The translations under genes were made by a program, and so were the position numbers. Of a stretch of 64,000 nucleotides of DNA, positions 12,923 to 24,000 are shown piece by piece. How positions within the stretch are numbered: the first letter of the stretch is position 1; every line of letters begins with the position of its first letter. The notes below the pieces were generated by a model that saw only the letters and a program-made list of their open reading frames with translations, had not been told where the DNA came from and ran no database searches. Source of the stretch: Phymorhynchus buccinoides (taxonomy: Eukaryota; Mollusca; Gastropoda; Neogastropoda; Raphitomidae). Location of the stretch: contig CM065690.1 of assembly GCA_017654935.2 (NCBI GenBank), positions 39,437,509 through 39,501,508 on the forward strand, written 5' to 3'.

Positions 12923-15900
12923 AGCCCCCATGTCTCCGTCGCATTGACTCTGGTTCAGTATCCACACGCCGACTCCCCCCTCTCTCCCTCTCCCCAGTTC
13001 CCGACATGGGCCAGTGAGCTGTCGGGCTCAACAGACTGGCCCTGGCTGTAAATTATAGCGCCAATATTCGGGCCGCCCGCGGCCTATCCAAAAAAGAGTC
13101 GGCAGGTTTAATGCCTTTAAAACCCTCTTGTATTTCACATATTTTATAAGAAACGCTTCTTAGTGTTCTGGAGCTTTCACACATTTTTAGAAAATCTGTC
13201 TTTTGAACCACACATAGCACATACCAATTACCATTGCATTCATTGCAAGTTGAGGTGGATTCTTCACAGTGGCATGTAACGAGAAAGATTGTTAGCGATA
13301 CTGATCTAAGAAATGACCATCAGACGAGGAAGAGTGGGGGCAAGCTACAGCTGGTTTTGGTCGGATTGAATACAAGAAGCAATTCTGCTGGCTGATATTG
13401 ACCAGACTAAATGCAAGAGGGTTTAACACTGTAAAATCAAAATCTAGCATTGTAGCAAAGAAAAGATGTCTCTGTTTTCTGCAAATATACTAGAAATCTT
13501 AATATACCTTATACAACCAACATACTTTTAACAAAAGTTCATTATAATCTTATATTGCTTTTTTCATGCTCTCTCCCATTATATCAACAAAAAAGAAATA
13601 TTTAAAATCGTAATATACCTTATACAACCAACATACTCTATTTAACAAAAAATGTCATATAATATTGTATATTGGCATTTTTTCATGCTCTCTCCCATTA
13701 TCAACAAAGTCTGTTATGTTTTCTGCAAACTAATGGTTATCTTAACAGGTAATCTTATACAATAAACGTTCTCCTTTGTGCAAAAAAGTTTCCACCAAGA
13801 CTGTTTTCCATGCACCATGTCACTATTATCTCTATCATCCTACACAGTAGGCAAGGGGGGGAAAAGTGAGTGCCTGACAATATTTCTCTGATATTCTCAC
13901 TGATTAGAAAAGGATAGGCGGGGTGGTTGCTTGTGTATGTTTCGATGTCTTGTGCTGTACGCCTCTGTACGTGCTCAATTTTTATGGGAAAATAAAGAGA
14001 AGTTGAATGTGTGCAATTCATTTGTATGGTTTCGCACGTGTGAAGTATTGGGTGGCTAGAGCACTGTTGACATTGTCTTGTTTGTTGTGGTGATGGTAAT
14101 GGTTGGTCGTAGTTTTTTGTGCTAAAGTTTCGGTATAATTGAAGCACATTTGATGGGATGTGATGTAGTTGATTTGTAATACGTTATCGTAATTGATTGT
14201 CCTCAACTTCAACTCAACTTTGTTTTATTTTGTCCACACTACGAGGACAATTTCTTGCAGACAGTCACACACATACACAGAAACCAAATTGACTAAAACG
14301 ACTGTTGGCATGGTACAATCATGATGATGCTTTGCTGTACATTGTAAAATCATTGATTGATGTCTTAACCTTCCGCCCCAGCCATTTTTCAGCTAAAAAA
14401 ATACCATTAAACTTACCTAGGGTAGAGAAAAAAAAAAATGCATATTGTGAATCCCTCTGCTGACATGTATAAACATTAGGCCGTACCTTACCTCCCAAAA
14501 ATTATTGAAATAGGGTCTTCAGATACACAGGGCCCTGGTTTGATGCTTTTAGCGACATGGTGTGTTAAACCATTGTGGTGCAAAAATCGGACATTGGCAG
14601 TGAAAGGGTTAATATTTAATATTGATGTTGTACTGATTGTCTTCTGGTTTTTAAAAATTCATGTTGTACTGTTTATATGATGTTTCTCATTATATTAACT
14701 CTTTACTATTGATGTTATACATCATGAATTGAATGTGTATGGTTTGTTGTTGTTTTTATTCATACTGCTTATATTGATTTTTTCATCAATGATTAGCAAT
14801 AATTTTTTAAGTGTGACCTAGAATATTTTGACAAATTGTCTAGACCAATGCATTGTACAATCATTGACTGACTACCTTATTGGAATGCACATTGCACCAT
14901 TCACCGATTTTCACATTGTCATGGTTTCTACCAGGCATTTTTTCCCCTTGTCAACAGTGTCCTTGGTGACGCGGGGTCAGCTCCAGCCCTCCAGCGGGCA
15001 GCCAGGTAGGGGGGGAAGGAGTGGTGGGGGGAGCCTCACGGGGTGACGGGGAGTGGGGACCAGCCGTTGCCGCCTCTGTCCTGCCATCTCAGGGGTCCCC
15101 CCACACCCCCTCACGCCATCAGAGCACGGGCGCAGCATGTCCTCGACATGAACAACGGGTAAAGGAATAGGCTCAAACTGTTAGGTGCCATGGTGCTTCT
15201 CTTCAGCTATGTGCCTGCAATTCGTGGATGCTCCTTCTTAAGGACTGTCCTGAATTCAGGATTTTTACAATTGCCTCGAGCCGGAGTCGACGGATTATGA
15301 GGAATTTGAGAAACAACGATTTTCTACCACACACAAAAACTTGTACGATTAAAAAGGGCCCTATACAAGGCATTTGCTATATTCAAAGGAACGTAGCACT
15401 GTACTAGTTGGAGGGAGTGAAAAAAAGAGCAGTAAATGTGTGTGTGTGTGTGCGCGCTCCTGCACTCCGCCAGGGCCGCCTCCTTGCAGGATTTTGAATT
15501 TGCCAGGAGCAGCCATGTGAATTCAGGTTTTTTGCCCATACAACCACCTGTCACTACCCATGCCATGCCTTAGCTTTGTGATTTGCTTCAAGGAGAGCCT
15601 GTCAAAAGCATTTCTTTCCTTCAGCCTTTGGGGGTGGGGGTGGGGCTCCCCAGGGGGGAGGGGGGGGGGCTGGGGGGCTCCCACTCACTCACTCACAAAC
15701 ACCACACTCACTCCTCATCCGTGATGCTGCATTGTCCCACCAGAGTCTGTAAGTGACTAGGCTGCCTCTAGGCCTCTGCTTTACAGGTTTTCAGGATTTT
15801 GTGAGGCACCCTGTAGATGAGACTGAATGAGTGGATGAACTTGAATTTCTACATTCTGAACTATATGAAACTATACAGTCCAAATTTAAAGAAATACATT

Positions 15901-16817
15901 AAAAGTCAGGGCAAGTGCACTGATCATGCTGTTGCTGGTTTTTAAAAATCTGAATTTTTATACAGGTCTATTTTTTTGCGTCTGTTTTGTATTTTACTTT
16001 CATACAGGCCTAAACTTGTCTCGTTTTTCAAAGCTTTTATCTTTGTAAAAGACCTTGGGAATATGGGTATTAAAATCAGTTTTATTGCATTAGTAAAAGG
16101 TGGATATGCTTGCAAACACGGGCTTCAGGCACATAGATAAAATAGTTGTGATTTTTTTGTTACCATCTTTTCCTTTTGGTGTTGTTCCAGGTTCCTCTCT
16201 CTTGCCACCAGCTGTCCCGCCCAGAGTGCAGCCAAAGATGTAAGAAAAATATAGTCCAGTCTCTGTGTCAGCTATTCTGTCTGTGACGTGGTGCGTGTTT
16301 CTCTCTCTTCATTTGTTAGTTTCTTGTTGGTCAAAAACTTTAGTTTTGTTACAAAAAAAACCAAAGTCGATATTGATGAAAACCCCCCCAAAAAACGATT
16401 TAATAACAAAAACAACACAAGCCTATGGGGACGTTTCGGGCTCACCTGTTGCTCCAGTAGGTAACTGTTGGAGTTTCACTCAACCAGCAGTCATCTTTGT
16501 TTTTTAATTTTTGCAGACGAAATAGTGGACAAGTTCACTTATGATTGCTCCTCACCATACAACTGTTCAATTATCAAGGCAATTAAAACATTTTTCAGCA
16601 TTCAATGTTCTATCTCTCTGTGTGTGGTTAATTTCAGTTTTAGCTTTCAATTCATATGAAAAATGTCAGCAAACTCATTTCAGAAAAGTTTATAGTGGGA
16701 AAACTTTTAAAGTTAGTGATTGATCATGAGCTGTGTGGTATGTGGCTTGTGTGGTGTGGTGTGTGTGCAGAGATTCCAATTACAGAAGACCCCAGAATGT
16801 GGAGCCACTGCCGGAAG
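12923..16817 (+). pseudogene. Degraded copies of REPS exons J-M
   Basis: Exon copies lie at 12923-13105 (J, three bases short overall with several indels), 14958-15158 (K, three bases longer, with changed G-runs and AACAACG in place of AAAACG at the end), 16191-16239 (L, one base short) and 16771-16817 (M, two bases long). Each has a frame change relative to the copies at 29425-33342. Confidence 0.8.
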
Positions 16818-16954
16818 GTAAGGAGAACACTCTTTTCATTGTTAGTTTGATAGTATCTTTATCTTCTTATTCAATTTAAATGCTGTCCATTATCATATGT
16901 TCATGTTTCTTATTCTATTTCATAAGTTATTTCTTCACTTTCCTCCATCCAAAC

Positions 16955-17424
16955 ATGCTTTCTTCCTCTCTTTTGTACACAGTTCTTTTTTATAACACTG
17001 TGTTTTTTTTGTCTTTCAATCTTCGCCACCAAAAATGCTTTCTGTCATCGCTTTTGTCCACAGTCTTTTTTTTACACTGGCGTTTTCCAATCTTCTCCAC
17101 CAACAATGCTTTCTGTCCTCTCTTTTTGTCCACAGGTTCTTTTTTTATACACTGGTGTCTTTTTCAATCTTCTCACCAAACATGCTTTCTGTCTCTCTTT
17201 TGTCCACGAGTTCTTTTTTACCACTGGTGTCCTTTCAATCTCTCCATCAACATGCTCTTCTTCCATCTTTTGTCCACATTCTTTTTTATACAATGGGGTC
17301 TTTCAATCTTCTCATCCAACATTGCTCTGTCCTTCGTTTGGCAACAGTTCTTTTTTATACATGGTGTCTTTACAATCATTCTCCATTCCAACATGCTTTC
17401 TGTCCTCTCTTTTTAGTCACAGTT
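16955..17424 (+). repeat. Degraded 73-bp satellite running into the gap
   Basis: Units with CAACATGCTTTCTGTC and TTTTTGTCCACAG recur with irregular spacing until the N run. It matches the clean array at 33473-34051, which shows that the assembly break fell inside this repeat. Confidence 0.85.
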
Positions 17425-17924
17425 NNNNNNNNNNNNNNNNNNNNNNNNNNNNNNNNNNNNNNNNNNNNNNNNNNNNNNNNNNNNNNNNNNNNNNNNNNNN
17501 NNNNNNNNNNNNNNNNNNNNNNNNNNNNNNNNNNNNNNNNNNNNNNNNNNNNNNNNNNNNNNNNNNNNNNNNNNNNNNNNNNNNNNNNNNNNNNNNNNNN
17601 NNNNNNNNNNNNNNNNNNNNNNNNNNNNNNNNNNNNNNNNNNNNNNNNNNNNNNNNNNNNNNNNNNNNNNNNNNNNNNNNNNNNNNNNNNNNNNNNNNNN
17701 NNNNNNNNNNNNNNNNNNNNNNNNNNNNNNNNNNNNNNNNNNNNNNNNNNNNNNNNNNNNNNNNNNNNNNNNNNNNNNNNNNNNNNNNNNNNNNNNNNNN
17801 NNNNNNNNNNNNNNNNNNNNNNNNNNNNNNNNNNNNNNNNNNNNNNNNNNNNNNNNNNNNNNNNNNNNNNNNNNNNNNNNNNNNNNNNNNNNNNNNNNNN
17901 NNNNNNNNNNNNNNNNNNNNNNNN
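17425..17924. other. Assembly gap of 500 N
   Basis: Exactly 500 undetermined bases, a conventional placeholder length. The left flank is 73-bp satellite. The right flank is a unique sequence leading to REPS exon A. Open frames that run through the N block are meaningless. Confidence 0.98.
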
Positions 17925-18057
17925 TTTTTCGTTCACATTTTTTTAATTTGAAGACAGAGAGAGCACAATGTAGGAAAACATTTCAGACAGACCACAATGA
18001 CACTGGAGACCAGCCAGCTGCTATGTTTTGATATTGAAAATGTAGACGTGCGTGCAG
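17925..18057. other. Unique sequence right of the gap
   Basis: AT-rich intron tail before exon A. It has no counterpart in the duplicated left block, so it is the first unique base pairs of the better locus. No further exon seen. Confidence 0.5.
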
Positions 18058-18181
18058 GAAAGGCCCTGGGTCAGGAGCCCTGCCCCCGCCTCCTGTCAGC
18101 AAGCAGTCTCATCGACGCAGCCTGTCGGGCCAGTACAGGGGCGTGGTCCCTGAAGGATCCTCCTTCCCTTCCGCCTCACAG
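18058..18181 (+). CDS. REPS1: REPS exon A (linker after EH1)
   Basis: Forty-one codons after one completing base, ending phase 0 before GTATCT. The piece SLSGQYRGVVPEG resembles the serine-rich SYSGV linker of vertebrate REPS1. The acceptor chosen is GTGCAG at 18057. The tract before it is poorly pyrimidine-rich, and GTAG twelve bases upstream would keep the same frame. A stop at about 18035 limits upstream extension. Another reading frame is also open here but does not fit exon B. Confidence 0.6.
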
Positions 18182-21029
18182 GTATCTATCACTGGGATCT
18201 GTAGTGTGATAAATCTTTTTTGATTGCTCAGTGTATAAAATATTTTTGTTATTCTTTAGAAAGACTCATGGGTGCAACTTTTCCTGGTATACAAGGATTT
18301 CCTGTGTTTGAATTTTACCTGAAAAATAATTTCCTTTTTTTAATATTTGTCAAACAAGATCTTCAAACACTTTAAAATAAGCATTATATCTCCTATGCTG
18401 ATTGGTCAGAGGTACATACACTCTGACCAGTGGATAACTTGAGATGTGCGCCCGCCCAGATAAGCCACGTGACACACACCTGTGGGGAAATTAGCGTCTG
18501 GACAGTTGTTGTACAATATGGGGAAAATTAAGCTTAATATCAAAATATCTGCATTATGCAGAGTGGGTACAGATCCCCAATCTCCTGCTTTCTATGCACT
18601 GCCGGTGTGGACACAGAAAAATGTTCTCCTCATTAAACTAGAAGTGCGAGTACCACAGCAATGATATAATTATTAAAGCAGAAGTGTATCAATGGACTGT
18701 ATTCTCATGGCCGCTGGCTGGTCCAATTCAAGCACTTTTATCAGATTCTACCACAAAACTGTGTAAAGCAGCCGAGAGGAGAGCGTGAGAGAACAAAAAA
18801 GGTCTTTGAGCAAATCAGTCTTGGACAGCTTTGTCAGTAAAGCCACAACTAAGTCAGCATAGCACAGGTGCACTATGACAAAAATGTTGTGAGCACGCGT
18901 ATGTTTGTATAATACATGTGGTCCCCGACTCTCAAGTCTTAAGTTATCCACTGGTCAGAGTGTGTGTACCTCTGACCAATCAGCATACGAGATATAATTA
19001 TAAAGCTAAACAAGACTTACCTGAAGTCGAAGTTTAACTGGAATTATATTGAGTGTGCTGTTGGGAAGAGGTACACACATACCCACCCTTCAGATCATTA
19101 AATCCCCACCCTTAGATATTTATCAGGGACCACATGTGGCTAAAGACTGGCTTATCTGGGCGGGCGCACATCTCAAGTTATCCACTGGTCAGAGTGTGTG
19201 TACCTCTTCCCAACAGCACACTCAATATAATTCCAGTTAAACTTCGACTTCAGGTAAGTCTCGTTTAACTTTATAATTAATTGTGGAAAAAGCAAACTAA
19301 AATACCTTCATAAATCAATTTTTGCTTCAGCTGCTGGGGGACATTACCCCTAGACCCCAGCCTTTCAGGTTTTTTCATTTTGTGTAGTTGCACCCATGAA
19401 GACTTGTTTATGACTACAGTGTCTAGGAACAGGCAAGAAACATTCGAACAACCAGGCTCTCGGTGTTGACTGTAACAAAGGCTAGGACTGAACAGAGACA
19501 TGATCAGGCTGGCCAGAGTTTTGACTCGTACATAAATTTATACAGTTGTCAGATACTTTTTTGTTGTCAGTGTTATTCCCCGTTTTGTTGTTGTTCCAGA
19601 CGGCTCCAGGGGAGGACTCTCCGCACAATTCTAAGTCACCAGCATTTTCCCCGAAGCAGTCCCCTCCCACGTCGCCCAACCCATCGTCGCGCGCTATCAT
19701 GCTGCGGCAGCACACGGCCCCTGCGGCCTACATCAGCAGCGCGGTCAGCAAGGAGGGCTCACTGGACACCGGCCACGTCAATCCTGTGGCTCTCGCCTCA
19801 AACAGTGGGCCACCAGGTCAGTCGCCTTGTCGTCGTCTTCTTCGTCGATTGCTCAGACAGTTTCCTGTCAATATAGGTTAAAGATTAACTGTTACACATT
19901 TTCAATGAACTGTGCTTGAGGACTTTTCTGAATAGGAACACACATTTCAAATCAAGATCACATATTTCAGCTATCCGGAGTACACACGACTTGTGTAAGG
20001 GGTAGCCAGGTTTGTTATTGTGCATTGCAGGGGGAGGGGGAGGTGGGCTCAACTCCTCCATGACCAGCTCCATGCCCGCCGCCCTGGGCTCCACAGCCAC
20101 TGCCCCCTACCACAACTCCAACAACGACAACTGGGCCATGTTTGAAGAGGACGAGGATCACAGTCAGTAACTACTCTTTAGCCATCTACCTGCCTGTTTT
20201 TGTACAGTGGAACCTCCCTTATAAGACCTTCAAAAATCATCCCAAAGGAGGTCTTATAAGGAAGGGGTCTTATAAGGGAGGGGTCTTATAAGGGAGGGGT
20301 CTTATAAGGGAGGTCATTTTGATACTGACAAAGAAGGGCAATGTCTCAGAGAAGTAAGTCTTATGTGGGAGGGAGTCTTATAATGGGAGGTCTTATGAGG
20401 GAGGTTTCACTGTATATTGATAAGCTTTATTTGTTCCTCTTTCATTCTTACTTACACAATTTTCTTTTCTTTTTTTCATTCCATCAGCTCCACTAAGCAT
20501 ACTTAACCCCTTCAAGACATCCCTTGGCCTGGGGTTACCTAGAAAAAAGAAGAAGAAAAGAATAGTGTAAAATTATTAAGAGGTAGAATATAAAAAAAAG
20601 TGGGAGCTTTTACAGGTGTGAGTAGGTGTATGTAAAATGAACTGGGGGAATAAAGAGGTGTGTGTGCTGTGTGTGCAGTGCTGATTGGCAATGGGATCAA
20701 AAAGTGGGAGTCATCCCTGGAGCCGCCGGGCGTGGACTCCTCCTCCATCAGTTCGGAGGCGGAGAGCGTGGACGACGTGTGGACCATCACCGAGGAACAG
20801 CGCGAATACTACGTCAAGCAGTTCCTCTCCATGCAGCCTGACCTCAACAGCCACATCACAGGTACATCAGGGCGTAGTGCACACATACGTGTAAAAATGT
20901 AGGAATTCACAGTGTTTACTTCTGTGTATGTACACCCACACACATTTACACACACAAACACATGAATGCACAACATTGCACCCTCAGACACATTCACACG
21001 GGTGCACAATATTGACACTCACACTCATG

Positions 21030-21090
<61 letters not shown>

Positions 21091-24000
21091 TTACAAATAT
21101 AGACACATACAACTATAAATCTGTGTGTGTGTTTGTGTGCGTGTGTGTGTTTAGCCTGCTCTTCATGGTTTAGTAACTGCTATTTAACCCTTTCGCCGCC
21201 AAACATACTTCAACCAAACATTTCTATTAAATATACCTGGATAGAGAACAAAATCCATTTGCAGTATTATGGATTCTTCTGTGACACATATAAAATAAGG
21301 TCTATCCTTACTTCCCAAAACTAAGACAATAGGGTCTTTGGATACTAGACCCCAATGTGATGCCTTTTAGTGACATAGGTGTTAAATCAATGTGGTGCTA
21401 AAATGCGACTTTGGCGGTGAAAGGGTTAAGTGATATCTGAATGTTGCTGTGGTTTCAGGTCCCGTGGCTAAAAACTTCTTTGAGAAATCCAAGCTGCCTG
21501 TCATGGAATTGTCTAAAATCTGGTAAGCTTTCCATTCACCAACAATCTCAGCTGTACAAATGTATCTTCCTAATCACTGATATCTTCTTTATTTTTAATC
21601 TGTTCTCTCTCTTTTTATTTTTTTTTTTACTTCTCTCTTGAATGAAAGTTTGCTTGTATGATATTTGAACGACTATTGTTATAATTTTTATTGTTATTAT
21701 TTTTGGGGGGTGGGGGTAATGCCAGTTCTGCAAGAACAGAAGTACCGTACTTTTCAGACTATAAGGCGCCCCCCCCAAATTATTTTTTTTACACAAAATC
21801 CAGATTTTGTTATTCTATTTTCTTACTATTTTATTAGTCATATTATAAGGCGCAGGGGCCTCAGTCTGAGAAAAAAGTATCGCCTTATAGTCCGAAAAAT
21901 ACGGTATACTGCAGTTAAACAGAGCATGTATGTGTTAATATGTGGTGGTTCATGCATCTAAAAATGCATTTGTGTGTGTGTTTGACAGGCAATTGTCAGA
22001 CTTGAATCGTGATGGAGCGTTGTCGGTTGAAGAGTTTTGTATTGCTATGCATTTGGTGGTCTTACGCCGTAACGACATCGAGCTACCCCCTCAGCTCCCT
22101 TCCTCTCTCATGCCATACTCCACACTCAGTGGTAAGAGGAATCGCTTGTGTGTGTGTGTGTGCAAACACTTATGCATGTGAGTTTATGTGTATATATAGT
22201 ATAAATAAAAAGCATGCATAACTGATGATATTTCTGATAAAACTTACGAGCTATGACATTTATTCATTTAAATTATGCTTTGAATTTAACCTGAAATTCT
22301 AGGGAGCAGATTTTGATTATGTTTTGCAAAATACAGTTGCACAAAGAGTGGAGTAGCTGATCACTGTCGGTTTTAGATGGACCATTAATTTTGCAGCAGA
22401 TCACTGTCTGTATCATTAACCATTTCGCCGCCAGCCATTTTTCTGGGTAGAGAAAAAAACACATCTGCGATATTGGAAATTCCTCTGGACGTGTATAAAG
22501 TAAGGTTTATCCTTACCTCCCAAAATTAAGAAAATGGGGTCTTCAGATAACAGGCCCTGGTTTCATGCCTTTTAGTGACATGGGTGTTAAACCATTGTGG
22601 TGCATAAATGCGACATTGGCGGTGAAAGGGTTAAGCCTTTCGCAGTAGATCACTGTTTCAGTGTCTGTTTCAGATGAACCGTTTGCAGCAGATCTTCCAC
22701 CCGGAAGTACCCTGAAGAGAGCCACTCCTCCCTCTCCTGTAGAAAACAAGGTCTGTGTCCAGTCCTGTTTGTGTGTCTGTCTGCTGTCACCTAATCATTC
22801 TCTGCAAAGTCTTCCTCAATTCTCTCTGCTTTCTCTCATCCATCTGCTACTGTCTGCAAGAATAGACTGCACCTTTCTCTTTTGTTTGTGTTGTCTGGTT
22901 TTGGCCAGATATTTATATAGTGAACATGATGATTTGATAGATGGCCGCTTGATTAATCTGATTGTACTTGTACTTATTGTGCAGGTTAAAATAAGAAAAT
23001 GTTATATGGGCATGCTTCCAAAAGAGTCTTTCCGAAAAACAAACAAACTGTAGTAAAGTTTAATTTTTTGGGAGCATCTGATATAATTTATATAATCATT
23101 TTAGTGAACAAACTGATGTCAGCTGTCCCTGCTCTGAACTAAAAAATATTGTAGTGGTTATGTGTACTATAGTATTGTAAATTCAGTTTATTTGTTAATT
23201 GGCCAAGGCAAACAGATTGTTTAATATTTGTTCTCTATTTTTTAAATTGTATAAGAGCATGTTGATTGATTGATTGCTCTGTGTTTTCTGTGGTGCAGCA
23301 GTGGAAGGCAAGCTTTGTTCAGGAATCCCCCAGCTCCAGTGGAGTGTCCTCTCCAGCTCATTTAGTCAACTTTGATTATGCCAAGCCCAGCGTGGATCCC
23401 GTGAGTTCTCTGCCCTCTCTTCTTCTTCCTTTCATGTTGCTGATGATGTCATTTTATCAAACCTCTTTGTTCTGTCAGAGCTATAGGGTACAATGATGGA
23501 GATGCCATGTCGTGAATTGTACTGTTTATTTTTTATTTTTTCTTCAGGTTTTTGGACGTTGTTAGGAATCATTGATATGTGTTTTGTTATACGTGGTCAA
23601 ACTTTACGCGGTGACAGTCCTGAGATAAAACAGCTGTTGACGGGACTGTAACAGACTAATTAATTAACTAACTCTAAAGATTCAGACTGTCCAATTTCTT
23701 TTCTTTGTTTTTCTGCTTCTCAGTTTGTGGCTACACATGTATATTAATTTGGTTTATGTTTTGGTTTTTCCATATTGCGCCAGCAATGTTATATTGCTTG
23801 TATGGTGTAGGTTTTGGGGTCTTGGACCAACGGTTTTCGCAAAAATGTTGGACAGATAGACAGAGCCACAGTATACAGGATTCTGCTTGTTTTATAATAT
23901 AAGATACATTGTGTGCATGTTTTCATGAGTCCAGCAGAATTCACGGATAGATAGAAGAGCCACAGACAGTATTCTGCCTACTGCTTTAATATATGAAACA

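Larger units (their letters stand above)
1..17424. repeat. Error-rich duplicate of 18.7-34 kb (probable assembly artefact)
   Basis: Almost everything here recurs in the same order between about 18735 and 34000: REPS exon copies, MITEs, the 54/56-bp minisatellite, the CA tract and the start of the 73-bp satellite. This copy is peppered with one- to few-base insertions and deletions, so most exon copies are frameshifted. Some patches, such as 9205-9345 and 9500-9650, match copy 2 essentially perfectly. Such a patchwork of clean and noisy segments is what a partly polished raw long read looks like. It ends at an N gap. A real duplication or alternative haplotype is less likely, because errors fall equally in exons, introns and homopolymers. 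Confidence 0.85.

Noticed and set aside
2391..16817. A second, complete REPS paralogue
   Set aside because: Introns and repeats are duplicated as well as exons, lesions are random indels, and the block starts with an inverted copy of itself. It fits an artefact better than gene duplication.
17035..17951. Long open frames passing through the gap
   Set aside because: Most of their length is N; the rest is satellite.
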